This document shows positions 12,299 through 26,200 of a DNA stretch of 64,000 nt, piece by piece. How positions within the stretch are numbered: position 1 is the stretch's first letter; every line of letters starts with the position of its first letter. The notes below the pieces were generated by a model. It saw only the letters and a list, made by a program, of their open reading frames with translations. It was not told where the DNA came from and made no database searches. Source of the DNA: Burhinus oedicnemus. Taxonomy: Eukaryota > Chordata > Aves > Charadriiformes > Burhinidae. The translations under genes and the position numbers were made by a program. The stretch is from contig VFFE01007022.1 in assembly GCA_008921705.1 (NCBI GenBank), positions 681,738-745,737 of the forward strand. Reading direction: 5' to 3'.

Positions 12299-15200
12299 CA
12301 GTGTCAGGGTAGTATTTTACCTCAGCTGGTATCACAGACGTGGAATCTTTCAGGTCAATCTGAATCTATTCTATTGACCTTCACAATTTTACTTGATTTG
12401 AAATAACTCAACCAATAGCTGCATAACTCCAGGAAATAAACTGTTTTTAGGATGAATGAGGTGAGACAGGGATTGTTTTTCTCTGAGAATTACCAGCAAA
12501 GAAGTAGACAGGATTTCTGGAAAAGGTTAGGATCTGCAGTCTAGAGTGGCTGTTGTGCCGGACTTGAGAGGTTTCATCCCTAGTTTCCTGTGCAGCTCGT
12601 CTTTGTTCTTATCTTTGTCAGGCAGCTGTTGGATGTCCTCTGCACAGGCAGGTGACCTGTGCCTGTCCCTCTTTTTTGCTATTTCTACATGCAAGGAACT
12701 GTTTAGACTTCTTGTTACACTAAGCTGGATGTTCTACAAATTACGGTTTCATTAGGCTCCTCTGTTTTTTTATTGTCCTCCTGAAAATGATTTATCTGTG
12801 ATAACATCTGATGTGATTTAGCCCAAGGAACATTGCACCTTTCTTTACATAAAATATGCAATCTCTTTAGCTATACTAAGTGTTTTTCACAGGAGAAACT
12901 CTTCCTGTTTTCTACTATTTTTCAGCTCTCTCTAGAAATGATATACTTTCAATGTCAATGATTTTTTAATGAGCAAAGTGGTCTGCATGCCTTTGTTCTG
13001 GTGTTATGATAGATAGTCTCTTTATGGTGGCATACAATGTAAGTGATTTTTGTTTATAAACCACATTGCTTTTCAATAAATTGCAAATGCGATTCATACA
13101 GAAATAAACCACAGCCTAATTACCTACAAATGTGGTGCAGCTTTGTTTCTTATGGTTTTTGTTATTAGTGCAGTATTGATAAACTATTAAGAAACAAAAA
13201 GGAGCACTGTTTTTTCTTAATAGTTAACACAAGTTTTACATGTGTTTATTTGAAAAGAAGTAGGTGTTATGAATGATCAAACAAAATAAATCTCAGTAGC
13301 AAAACCTCTAAAACCCAAATGTACACTTTTTGTCCACACTCAAACATTTTGATTTATAAATGTTTTAACATTTTTATTCAGAAATCACCAAATATCTCCA
13401 GGTGCTAACATATTTATGAAATTTAGTTTCACCACAGTAAACATAACAACTAGAACTTCATTTGGATTTCATCTGTATTGTTTGAAATATGACCTTATAA
13501 AACTGGGTCACATTTCACCATTTGTACTTACATATCTCCCCTTTAATATAAAATTGAATTATACAATCAGGGTACGTGAAACACATTGGTTTAGTACCAA
13601 AGCATTTATCTAATCTCCTTTGCTGTGTAGTATGATTTATTTTGTAAATATTTACAAGTTTGTTTCTAAAAGCAAGAATTTTAAATGAGGTAGGAAAGAC
13701 AAACACAACAAAAGTAACAAATCAGGAAAGTATGTTTTCTTGGCTACAGACTGATTGGCTTCAGAGGCTGATAAGTGTTGCAACAGCAGTTGCACAGAGG
13801 TAGGTTTTCCCTTTGTCTTTCCTCCACAACAGCTACAACTGTATGTACCAGACTTTTGTGTCTTTGTCAGCTCATCTTTACATTTAACCACATTGCACAG
13901 CAGCTTTTTGTAGCTACGCTAGGAGAGCAGAGCTCAGATGTTACCCCAAACTCCCCCTTTTAGAGGGCAGTTTGTCCTCCCATTTCAAGAGGAGCCTTAT
14001 GCAGGGATTTTTGAATCAAGTTATGTAGAAAAGACTTCTATTTATTCATATGTTTACATTTGATTTCTATCACTTTTCATTAAAGTTGCATTGTGACAGT
14101 TTTAACAAGACTAGTTTTTATGCACGTTACTTATTATGTTGAAAATCTAGCCAGAAATGTCTACAGATATTCTGAAGGAGAACAGGAGAAACTTCTGTCA
14201 CGGTAACATGCCATCTAGGATATAAACAAGGTCTAGGGAGTGGGACTGGCCAAGAGGATAAAACTGAGCAGGCTTTATTTGATCTGAAAGAAATAGAAAC
14301 AGGATGTGAAATAAACAGGAGAAGCACTTGGAGAACTGTAGGAAGGACTTGTTGGCACTGGGAAAGCATGGAAGCCTTTCAATGAAATGGGGATGTGGCT
14401 GGACAGAGCTGGGTGAATTTTGCTTTTAAGTATTTATTTCATTCAAAGGTGCAAACGTTACTCTGACGTTTCACTCATTCACTTTTCTCTCTTTATTGCA
14501 ATCATCTTTTGAGTAAAACTTTATTTGCAGCAATATCCTTGGAGAAGGAATCCATCATTGTGTGGTGGACTTACCCATGCAGTCATACAGGAAGTGTATG
14601 CAAACTCATGTTGAAAACCCTTCATCTGTTTGAGGATCATGCAATCAAAGGAATGATGATGGTAAAATCATATAAATAATACAACCAAGTCCACTGAATT
14701 CTGCACAGTGTCAGTTCCAGACTCTGAGGATGGTCATTACTTAATAAGCCAAAGACATGGCATCAACAATTCACATACGTTTTAAAATGCAAAAATTGAC
14801 AGTAATTAATAATGGAAAAATGGCTTTAATTTTTTTTTTGTATCCTACAGGAGAAACAAATTCTCCTGGACTGCACTGCAGCCTTTTATTTTTTGTGCCT
14901 CCCTGTGTACTAAACTATGGCTTTTTAATGGCAAGTTCACAGTATCCATCTCAGCCTTTTATCTGCTGTGCTCTGTTTTGTTAGCAGCTCTTGTCTCTCA
15001 GGAGCCGTATGTGATGCAACATCTGTTTCACAAGTAAGTTGAGTTGCTGTAACACTAGTCTTACATTTCAGCTAAAACTTGGAGCACCAGCTGGTCTATT
15101 TTTATACTGTTAACTAGTTTCCTCAACCCAGTTTTCTGAAGGTCCTTCTCCACTGCTCCACCCCACTGTGAGGGCAGAGTAGGTTTTGCAGGGCTGAACC

Positions 15201-17929
15201 TTCAAGCCTGGCTGCATGACTTTCTCAGCCAAGTGGCTCTGCTTGTATACGTTTTTCTTCTTGACAGTCTGCTGGAGGTAGTGTCTGGGGTGCAATGCTA
15301 GGCTGTTTGTTCAGTTTAAGGCTGGTTATTTTCTTAATTTGTTTTACTTAGTCATTTTGTCTGAAAAAATCGCAAGATGGTAGCAAGTGTTTCTTCAGGC
15401 AGAAGCGGCTGCTTGATGTCACCTTTTAGGGTGGTTAATCTGGTAAACAGGATCCCAGCTGCTCTGATGCTGGATGCTATGAAAATTAAATTTTTTCTAA
15501 ACTGCTATATGCACAATCGCAAACACAGAGATATCTAGCTGGTCATTAGCTCCCTGGTAGTACAAAACTCGATCTTCTTCTATCTCCCCATCACCAACCT
15601 CTTCATTCTCCTCCTTCCCCTCAAAGTGAAAAGGAAAAATTAACTGTCTTTAGGCTTTTTGTCAGGGAAGGCTTGGGTTAACTGCTATGTAAACTAACAG
15701 ATCCAGGAGATCACTGTATCTGATCAGTGTTAAACCAAACAAGCTCTGGGTTCTTAAAACTCAGATATACACACTTTGGGCCTATCAACAGGTGAGCTCT
15801 TGGGTGAAAGCCTCAGACAGAAATATATCAGATTTAATGTTTGCCATGACCTTACAGAATCCTCCACATCCTTGGTTTAAGTACAGTTTAGGTGTAATCC
15901 TATAGCAATAGACTAAATGACGTCTTTTTCAGTCCTGTTATCTTGGATTTCTCTTTGTTGTTTGAAGACATTATCCCAAGAAAGCTGGTGGGAGAGTATT
16001 GTTAAAGTGCTCTCTCCATATCTGCATTTTCAAGTATCTGCTATGCTCCTGAACCCACTCAAAACTGTTAAATACCAGCACTTTGAGGTTACCAACATTG
16101 CCTCAGCTCAGTCTGGAGTATGGGCATTCTTAGCTTTCTCTTCCTTATCCTCTTACATAATCACACGAAAGAATACAAAGATATAAATATGTTGACAGTA
16201 GTCTCAGAGGCCAAGATTTGCTGACCTGGGATGTCTTCCTAGTGTTATGGTTCTCAGATAACTGGCATAGAGCCAAATGCGACAATATGGGCAGAAAGAA
16301 GTAAACACACGCATTCCTTGTACAGAGAAACCCATGGGGGATATGCTTGAACTTAATTTTGTATAAACAGAGGTAGCTAAGAAGATAAAATAAGTGCAAA
16401 GTATCTTGCATGTTTCCCAAGATACCGTATGTTCCCAAGAAGAGACTTGCAAGTAGCAGGCAGGCTACATTTAGGGTTGCCTTGTAAGTATGTGTGTGGG
16501 AAATCTGGTAAATGGTCTGCAAAGGTGGAGCTGCTGTGTGGACAGGAGTGCAGGCACACTAGGAACGGTGGAAGAAGGACAAGCTCCAACACCCTATGGT
16601 GAAACAGAGGCAGCCTATTTAGATAATAAATATGAAAAAACAGAGATCATTAAATCTAGAGTTATATGAGTTCAGTGAGAGGAAAGATAGATGACTGGCC
16701 ATTGCGTTTGCATGTGTGGGCAGGTAACAGTGCTGAAGTTTGAAGAAATGATCAGGGGTTAATTTCTGGCTATGCCATTTTCATTAAATGACACCAACTA
16801 CCTCATAGTTTAAGATTTCCCTAGTGATGACTAGATTAGAGTTGCAAAACTAGATGGTGGCTGATGAAGGGAACACCTCAGAAGAACATGGCAGAGCAAA
16901 CTACCCTCCTCTTATTCACCTGCAAGGTGGTATGCCTAGAGGTTACGCATGGTGTGGCTGGATGATCCTTCCTCATAACCACAGTATGTTCTGCCTACTC
17001 TGTAGAGAAAACAGTGGCAGAGTCCACATCCATCACTGTTCATGCAAGTCATAGCCATTTAGGAGCACAGAGAAGGATGGGCTTAGTTTTCACATGCTCC
17101 ACCGAATGCTGACCAAAAAGGAGGAAAGCTGGAACTGGTGATCACTGAGGCAACAGGAAATCAGGCAACTTCTTGTCTTGTTCACATCTTTTTCGTTTTC
17201 CTGAAGACAAAACTCTGCTAAAAGATCTGCTGAACCTATCTTCATTTTGACAATCTGCTCTTTGCGTATACATGGGAACATTACCATAAATATGGAGGTC
17301 ACGTACAGAAGAGCAATCTACAAAGCCAGCAAAGAGCAGAATGTTTTAGTAGCTCAAGAAGGATCATTTTGGGGGGTTACTACCAGGATATTTTCATATT
17401 TCACAGTTAATATGAAAGGAAAAATGTTACAGCTTTGTTTAGGTATAAACAGTTCTTTTGTTGAAATCAATAAAATTATCTCATTTTCTGTAGGGCCAAT
17501 TAGTATTGTTTTCAAGCACTGAGTCTGAATAAACAGCAGACTGTTCTCATTCGGAGGTGAAATCATAAATTGTTTTCCACCCTTAAATGTCCCCGGACTT
17601 TTTGAAATGACATCACCTGCGCATTCATCAAAGCTCTGTATTTGGCATATTTTTTTCTGGTTTGGCAAAAATTAAACAATGACTTGAATATGGTCCAATT
17701 GGTAGAAAAAAAATACTTTAAAGAAATACATGTGTTTTAAATTTGTTTTGGAGGCTTAGTAGCATAAAAGGTTTTATGCCATTATTTCCATACTCCTTTT
17801 CCTCCCTCAATTTTTTTGGAACATGAATTGTGTAGGATCAGAAATGTTTTCTTATTGAGCAATCTGCAAATCAAGAAAATAAACTGCCCAGAAATGTCCT
17901 GATAACCTTGTTTGGGGGAAAGAATGTTT
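12299..17929. other. unique AT-rich sequence
   Basis: No gene or known transposon recognised. The longest open frame is a 125-codon antisense frame at 16145-16522. It has no recognisable domain and is overlapped by other frames on the same strand, which is typical of chance. Confidence 0.55.
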
Positions 17930-18545
17930 ATTTGGGCTGCGCTGTGGTTTCTACCCAGCGGGTGGGTCAGCTATGCTGGGAGCGTCCCTCCAAGCAGCAG
18001 ACCATGGCTGAGAGCCCTGTGCAAATGCCCATGCAGCAGGCAAGAGGTGTTTCGTAGCTGCAAGGTTGGACCTCATTCACAGGGCTCAGCTTTCTGCCTG
18101 AGTTTATACCCACCTCCCCTTAGCAAAAGGCAATGGCTCAAGTCTCAGGGACTGCTCCTGGACTAAGGGTCCTCGTCCAGATCCTGCAGAGGCTGGGAAG
18201 GATCCACCAGCTCAGCAGTCATTAGATGTATGTCTCAGTGCAAGCGGAGAGGCTGGCATGCATTTTAGTGGATTGTGGGTTTGGGCAGAAGCGTGCTGGG
18301 CATGCCTATCTACTTGCCTGCTGGGGCAGCTGTCTGCCAGTGTGGAAGAGTGGCCGCGTCCCTGCTGACCAAGTCGTGCCAGTGCCCTGGTGTTACACTA
18401 GCAGGAGGTTTTCCCTGGAGCAGCAGCAGGAGCTCCCTGGGAGTCCTTCTGTCCACCTGGAGGAATCTCCTCCAGCTGGCAGGGTCTGCAGACAGGAGCC
18501 CCAGTTCCCTCCTGTCCTCTACGTTCTGGCACCGGTGAAGGGAAG
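17930..18545. other. GC-richer block of unknown nature
   Basis: Composition rises clearly against the AT-rich flanks, with CAGCAGCAGGAGCTCC-like and CTGGGAG-type runs. Several overlapping open frames occur on both strands (119 and 87 codons plus, 81 codons minus), as expected when GC-rich DNA has few stops. No domain is recognisable in any of them. CpG dinucleotides are present (GCGGGTGG, CCGCGTCC, ACCGGTG) but not dense. It could be an unclassified old repeat, a non-coding exon or a regulatory element. Confidence 0.4.
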
Positions 18546-21500
18546 TACCAAACAATTCACTAGCCTAAATAAATATCTAGATTAACTTTTGGGTGCCAAT
18601 ATAACTTAACATGGTAAAAGTCCAAATTTCACCACTCAGTTTTTCTTGGTAATTAGATAATAAACATAAGCTTTTATTTTTGCTGATTACTTTTTAGTTT
18701 ATGTAACATTACTGGACAATAGGAGACAGACTGTGGGCAAGTAACATTCCTGTATTAAATTAATTAAGGAGTCCAGGCTGGAGTTATGTAATGTTCATTC
18801 CTCAAAACTGAGAACTTGGTAAAATAATTAATTCTTTTCATAGCAGCTTTAGATTGAACCCAGAAGGCCAACTTATTGCTGGAGTTAATGAAAATAATAT
18901 CATTGCTCTGCACTCCTGTTTAAAGTCAGAAGGCTAAAAGTTGTGGACTCACCAGATTAAATTTTTCTTCTTCCTTACACTTCATAACTTAAGAACTGTC
19001 ACAGTGGATCAGAGCAAAAATCAAACTAGTGAAGCCTCATCTCCAATAATGACTAGTACTTCACGTTTAAAAGAGCATAAGAAACAGAGCATGCAGTTTT
19101 AATGCTGTTCTTAGCTGAAGCCTGAGCTGCATTAGGCGGTAGAGTTCAATAGCCACCTGCAGAGCTGCCTTTAGCATCTCAGTAACCCCATGGACTTCAC
19201 TGGATTTACTCTTGCTTCTGGAAAGGGATGCCTTGGCTGCAGGTTAACTACAGTGACAACAGTTTACTGTTGGGACAGCTGAACCAGCTTTTCACTAGCC
19301 AGTTCCCTGACTAGAGCTCAGAGTGGCCGTCACCATGACTTGTGTGCAAGAGCACACGAGTACAATGCCATTAAGTGATTAAAGAGCCAAAACAATATTT
19401 TTAAAAGAAGACTTTGCTGCATGCAGCTAACTTCATATTTAGGTACTTGCTTATTCTTTTTTAGGCCCTTATATCCCTGGGCAATTGAGATCTGCACATG
19501 CTTTTGTGATAATCTAGAAAACTCTTGCCTCAGAGAAGCCCAGACTGGTGTCTGGCAGTGAGTTAACATTACTCCAACTTTGGGTGTTTGTACCTGTCTT
19601 TCTTCTGCTTCTCTTCATTTCCTTTTTTGTTGGGGAGGAGAAATCAGCTTCAGATATTTGACTTTCTAGAGCTGAAGTTCCAGGGAGTGACACAAAGCAT
19701 CTTAGAGACAATAGCTGGTGAGCACCTTTTGAATTAGACTCTCTGTGGCCAGTATTTCCAGAGTGTTGCGTTTGGGTAAGCAAATACCCAGGATGGATTA
19801 TAGACCTCTGGCTGAATTATGTCCTTTGACAGGGGAGGGTACGTTAATTCACTGGGAGAGCCAAGGCTATTTTATAAAAAATAAAAACTGGCACATTTCA
19901 TGGCCGAAATGCAGAAGGCAAAATGACGTTTTGCTTTTGAGGATGAAATTCATGTACCTGTAACCTAGCTACAACTTTCATTCCTGTTTGCTGTTTTGAT
20001 GAATTTTTATTTGTACATTGTAATCAGATTGACTTCTGCATAAATACTTCATTCTGATTTTATTTGCACAAGATCAAGTTTCATTCCAGTGGGTTGTTGG
20101 ACAGTGACATGTTGGACCATGTACACCGGTAATCTTTCTGCATGTTGAATAGGACAAATCAGGCACCTGCCATTTCCCATATAGGTAACTATGCAAAAAA
20201 TAAAATTTGTTCTTCCTGTGGGAGAAGGACTAATGGTGAATTTATGTGGCAGAGGCACCGTCGATAGTATAGCGAGAATGTACTGCTTTTGTGTACTGCT
20301 GCACAATAGTGGAGAGCTTCATAGGAAGCTTTTATGCTAATATCTGCAGAGGACAGACAGTACTTGCTTAATACAGTAATTTTCTCAAATAACTGGAAGA
20401 AGTTACATGTATACTTCTGTGAATTTATCTAAAATTGTAAATAAAACAGGATTTACTATTTTACAGTTGACGTCAGATTTTTTCTTTTTTTAGGTCCTTT
20501 GTGCCTTATTTTAGAACTAGACAGTAAGTGACATGGGCATTTGGAAAACATTATTAAAAGGAGGCAACTGGTCAATTTTAAACATACTAATCATGGTTAC
20601 ATTTTGTAAAAACAAACTATGATTCTTGTTCTCAGGAGAAAAGTGTTAAGACATGTGGTGTTAGTGATGTCATAAACCCCATATTAAATTTAAAAAATGA
20701 GAAGCACAAGGGGAACATGGAAAAAAGTAAGTACATAATGAGCAAGAGGACATAGAAGCAGTGCTAACCGGCACTCCAGCCACTGAGAAAAGTGAGCCAA
20801 GAAATAACTGGGAGGGAAAAAAAGGGCATTTGGTAAATATGAATTCTGGTGGAGGGAATGCAAGGATATGTGGCACGAAGCAGTTGTCAGAATAGAAAGT
20901 CAGATGAGTAGGAAGATATGCAACAACAGAAAAAAAGAAATTGTAGGGGTAAACGGTTTTTCTCTGAAAGGGAGTCTTATGATGGAGGACTGAACTAGGA
21001 AGAAGAGAGTACCTAGGGTATGGTATGGTGTTCATGTAACAGGAACAATTAGATTATTAATCAACAGTCCTTGCCTTTTGTCTTTACTCTTTTTAATGTG
21101 TTTTTGAATCTGATTTATACATTTAATGAAACAGGTTTTATTTTTAAGGTGAAAAACATGCTTTCTAAAGCAAAAATTTAGGATTAATGTTAGACTCTAG
21201 CAATGTTTTGTAGTAGACCTTATACTTCATGTGTTCATTCTTCCCTTCTTTGAGACATTCTTTGTTAATCTTGCATTGCTTTTTTTTTGCCTTCTGCATT
21301 TACCAGTCCCACTGGGAGAATCCAGAGAAGTTTGGAGAAACACTTCAGATTTTTTCTCTGCCCCTCCCCCTTCCCCTGAATTTACAGTCTAATGAAGCAC
21401 AGATGCAGTCTCTTTTATGAAGTATAAGTTTCTAACATGAACGCAAAGACTAAATAGGGAAAATACCTAGTAAGTGGGGAAACTATGTAATTGTGTGACC

Positions 21501-22571
21501 ATCACTCTGTCAGAAAGTTCTGCTTTTGAAAAGCATTCATGTGTGATTGCTTCTGATCTGGCCTCCCTTGTTCTTTTTTCTCTAAGTACCTAAAAAGGAA
21601 AAACGGTCTGGGTATAACTCTGAGTTAGTAACTAGTGAATTATGCCCTGTCATATCTCAGGTCCTAGAGACACAGCTTTCTCAAGCCATGTCTTGGTTCC
21701 TTGCTTCACCCTGATGTGGCATTAACTACTTGGCAGCATTGGTGCAGAGCATTCGAAAAAGAATCAGCTTAAATCTGAGTGAAATCTCCAGTCCGGAGAG
21801 CTAAATATTCAGAAAGTTTTGGGTTAAACAGGTTACAGCAAAAAGCTCTGTTCCTGCTGTAACCAGAAACAGTTATAGTAGAACTCCTTTGACTTTAGAG
21901 AAACCACAAGGAATTAGAGAGTGGTCATTCCCTGAAGAAATACAAAAAAAAAGAGTATCTAACTCCTCTATGTACCTTTGAAACTCCTAAATACCATCTA
22001 TCCCTCGTAAAACATACATTCCTGTTACATCCATCAACAGTGCACTGATGCACTGATGTCAAGTTGGACCCTGAAGCTCCAAATGAAGGAAAACATTGCA
22101 GTAACAAGCATCTGACTGAGAAGAAATCCCGAGATCTGGATCACAGCAGCATCCTGCCTGTAGCCCAGCAAAGAAAAAGTGCAGCAGAAGCAGTAACTCT
22201 TCATAGTAAATCAAGAAGGCACCACAGCTGCCCGGTAGCTAGCAACTAAGGCAATGTCATTACATACTGCACAGTAGCTAAAAGCAGAGATGATGCCAAT
22301 TATGTCACCACAGTATCCACAGCAGCTAGGGAGCAAGGCAGCACCAATAACGCAGCCTGTGTTCCAGTTGTGCTGATGTCTTTTGATTGCCTGTTGACAT
22401 GAACCACGATAAAATCAGACAGATTCAGAATTTCTCAAATAGCCTGTTACCTGTATTGACAGTACAACTGTGCACACCCATGTCCTTCCTCAGCCACTGA
22501 GGAATGATGCCCAAAACATATATAGTCTGGAGTACAGGACTGCAAATGTATTGGAATACAATACAAGATTT
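18546..22571. other. unique sequence, nothing assigned
   Basis: No supported gene. A short motif at about 19187-19210 (CCATGGACTTCACTGGATTTACTC) resembles ancient amniote palindromic repeats but is too short to call. The stretch 22130-22360, just before the LTR, is rich in CAG/AGCA words and otherwise anonymous. Confidence 0.5.
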
Positions 22572-22576
22572 AGTGC
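22572..22576. repeat. target-site duplication, left copy (AGTGC)
   Basis: Five bases AGTGC directly before the LTR start. They are repeated exactly after the LTR end at 23229-23233. Confidence 0.9.
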
Positions 22577-23228
22577 TGTCCTGGTTTGAGCGACACAGGA
22601 CTAATTTCTTTTCTAATGCTTGGGAAAATTGTACTTTTGGAGGACTCTGGTGTCTGAATTTGTGAAAATATTTACTTTATAGCCAGCTATGGTGTGGGGG
22701 TGTCAAGGTCTTAGTGTTTTCAGGCTAGCCAGGTGCAGGGATGAGGAGGAGCGAGACCCGGGCACTTGACCCAAGCTGGCCAACAGGATTATTTCATACC
22801 ATGAACATCACATTCAATATAAATTAGAAAGTTTGCTGAGGAGGAAGGCTCTCCCTTGATGGCGGCGATCCAGAGAACTCCTTGGCCCGGTGCCGGACCC
22901 CTGAGGCCTTCCCTTCCTCCTGAAGCCGTAGCACTTGCAGTGTCCGACATTCAGTGTCCACTGCTGGGAGTGCACAGCTTCCTACTGATATAGTTGGCTG
23001 AGTATAATCCTTATATATCTTTAGATTGGTATCGGGATCATTATTGGTTCTTTAGTGTTATTAGTGTTAATTATTTAGTCTTATTCTATTAAATCTGTTT
23101 ATATTTCAACCCCTGGGTTTCCTGGTTTTCTTCCCGATTCCCCCTTCCTGGGTGGGGAGGGGTCATCGAGTAATAGAATAATTGTCTAAACGACAATAAA
23201 TTGTTGTGGATTTTCTCAAACCATAACA
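22577..23228 (+). mobile_element. solo LTR of an avian endogenous retrovirus (ERVL-like)
   Basis: A 652-bp element beginning TGTCCTGGTTTGAG and ending CTCAAACCATAACA. It therefore has the TG...CA ends of retroviral LTRs, with partial inverted symmetry (GGTTTGAG against CTCAAACC). A perfect 5-bp target duplication flanks it; 5 bp is the usual length for class III (ERVL) elements. Inside are a possible TATA-like AATATAAATT at 22816-22825, a GC-rich stretch at 22850-22930, and a poly(A)-signal-like ATTAAA at 23088-23093. No internal viral genes are present, so this is a solo LTR left by recombination between two LTRs. Orientation is inferred from the order of TATA-like and poly(A)-like motifs and from its likeness to the LTR at 55.5 kb. 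Confidence 0.9.
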
Positions 23229-23233
23229 AGTGC
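23229..23233. repeat. target-site duplication, right copy (AGTGC)
   Basis: Exact repeat of 22572-22576 directly after the LTR terminus. Confidence 0.9.
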
Positions 23234-26200
23234 TTAAAGTAAAACTTCATATATTTAAGAGAACATGGTTAGTTAAACTTTTTTTTCCCTCTTATATTTG
23301 AATAGCATAATTACTTCCATTACAAATAAACGTAATTCATTCAATGTATTCCATGATCCATAGCTACATAGATTAATTCACCCATTTAGTGACTTGTTCT
23401 CAGTATGGATGCTACAGTAGAAAACGTATCTGTTATGTTTTCAAACACAATTGTATAAAGAGCATATTTTGAGAGGTGTAAAATCACACAGCAACATCAA
23501 AACATGCCTCTTCAATATATCCTTATTACGAGTTCTTAAGATTCAATAGTAAGTCAGCTAGTTAAGAACTGAAAATAACACTTAAGCACAAAAAGAATTA
23601 AGTTTATCTTCAACCATCTTGGTGTTCCCGTTTTCTTTTTGAGCTGATATATACATGTATGCACTTGCCTTATTAAGGATTTAAAAGCTGATTGTTTATA
23701 ATAAAATATTGCAAGTAGTAATTCTTATTTAGTTGAAAGGAAGTCTTAAGTTTTTACAGGAATAAGTTTGACTTTGGCTAAAAAAAAAAAGTTATATAAA
23801 ATGCTGAAATCTAGGGAGGATTGATCTCTATTAGTGTTCACTGAGGTGAGAAGAATCCTTTGCCTGGAACAGCCAGAGGAAAAGAGCAGAAGGCTAAAAG
23901 AAAGAAATGGGGAAAAAAGTTTTGACGGATATTTCATTAACTGAAAAACACAGACACAGTTTCAGTCAGAACTACTTGAGAATTCATCCAACAATTAGCG
24001 AATAACTTTGGTTGAAAGTTTGTTAATTTTTTTTTCTGTAAAAGCTATGTTTCATTTCAAAGGTCTCCAAATGAAATGTTTTACTGTTTCTCTTTGGAAA
24101 GACATTTTGTTTTGAAATTTGCTTGTAAAATTTTAAAGCTAAAAACACAGAATATAAGTTCTTTCATTTATTTCTCAAAGAGGGATCTTGCTTAAAGGAA
24201 AAAAAAACAACTTCTTTTCTATGTTGAGCTGCTTTAGATTTACTTTGTATTATTTTGTCCAGTTTGACCAGGGAAGTGAAAAGTCAGCTTGTTACACAGC
24301 TGAGCCTCTGAGAGGTCAAGACTGGGTATTGTACTCGTTATAGAATATCATTACAAGGAACACAATAAGAAAAGACTGTAGTTGAAGTACACCAGCTATT
24401 TTTGTCTCACGACGCATGACTTGATTAAGGCTATTTCTTCGGCAATAGTATTTCGTACCCTGGTTTACTCTGTGCCTGAACATGCACTTTTCTTACATAA
24501 AACTGTTATGTCACATGAAATGTGTGTGCTATAATAAATACTTTATAATGAAATCTGCCAAGACTGAGTGAAAAAGCAACAGTTCAAAATGAGGTTGAGA
24601 AAGTAATTCTGACCAGGATGTCCTATTTTGCTGGTTTGACTGCTCTGATTGAAACCGTCTGTGAAGAAACAGCCTTTGCGTGATAGGCCCAGGCACAAAT
24701 TATTAAGATGACAGCGTGTTGACCTACTAAGCAGAATGCACAACAGCCCTGTAACTGCAAACAGACGCAGTTATTTTACTGCTTCGTTAAAAACTCCCCC
24801 TCTCCCGCCTGAATTCTTGTGCAGTGGGTTCTTTTGGCTGTCTGTAAATTCCCCTGTGAAAAGCTACCCCTCCCCAGACCATCCCACCTGTGAATGATTG
24901 CATCCGTTAATCCTGAGGTTACATTTTCTCCTAGTAGTTCACCAAAAGGGGAAGTTTTTTCTGTTTTGTTTTGTTTTTAAACAGCTCGGTGGTTATATTA
25001 TATAAACCAAACTGGACGCAAGGGAGCTTGATCCCAAGGGCCAGAACTTTAGAGGGTATACACCAGTTCTCTTTCCTTGGAGACCTCTGATTGCTACTAT
25101 TTTCTACATCAGAATTATGTCAGACAACGAGTCAGGGTTAACACATGGGTCCTGTAACTTGAATAAAATTACCAGGATATTGTAAGGACCTGGTACCCTC
25201 GAGGAGTAAGTGAAATACACTTTTTATGTGACTAACACAAAATCTTCTATAGCATCAGAATAGCTGTCAATCTGCTTCTAGTGTGCCTATGACAGAGGAA
25301 CCTAATATTGCCTTTGTCTCTGCATGAGATGTTACAAGCCTGCTGTCGGTGATATGGACACTCCAGCAGTCTGGACGTCACGTGTCTGGCAATTTATTCC
25401 ACTGAAATTGAACAATGTTTTTTTCATTATCCCTGTGTTTTACTGAAGTTTTGTATAACACTGCCTAATCTCTCTCCTAATGACATTTACAGCAGACAGA
25501 GTATATCTCAAATGCCTTTTTCCAAGATAGCCGAACACCTGGGTAGTATCAATCTTTTAATAGAAATCCAGTTTTGTAACCCTTTTGTTACTAGTTGTTA
25601 TTTGAAAAAACTAATTCAGGAGAGTTAGACTAAACAAATAAACAGCTATGAAAGCCTCCAAGTACAGTTTTCAGAGGTTATATACTCACAGTACATAAAC
25701 CAAATAATATTGTTTCAGGATTTCAAGTATTAATCTCATGGTCAAACGGTCTATTCAATTTATGACTTTTTTTTTTTTATTTCTAAATTCCAAATTTGAT
25801 TTGACTAATAGTTTCCATATTGAAGGTAGTTTCACCGTATAAACAAAGTAGGCATTTTCCCATGAAAAGAACACAAAAAACCTGAACAACATCCATCAGG
25901 CACAATGGAAATGGGAAGACGCAGTCCCTCTCCAAACGTGGAGGTCGTGCAATCATGTGCCTGTTCTACATGGGACAGTATGTGCCAAACTGGTTGGTGC
26001 TCAACAAGACTCAAGGCGCCAGTAAATATTAGCCTAAAACTGTCCAGTTGTCTGAGTCCTGTGACTGATATGTAGGTGAATAGAGTGTCTATTCCATTCT
26101 ATTTAAAAACCACCGTATTTTAAATACTATATGAGAATATAATAAGAAGCTATTATTTGAGATATCTGCCTCCTGCAAATACATTTGGGAAGACTATGTT

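Noticed and set aside
12212..12406. Open frame with an asparagine-rich tract
   Set aside because: The tract is the AAC microsatellite in translation; nothing else in the frame looks like protein.
16145..16592. Overlapping antisense open frames of 125, 82 and 71 codons
   Set aside because: Three frames of the same strand are open at once and none has a recognisable domain, which is typical of chance.
20670..21035. 121-codon antisense open frame rich in Phe, Ser and Pro
   Set aside because: Composition follows from purine-rich plus-strand DNA read in reverse; no domain or motif.
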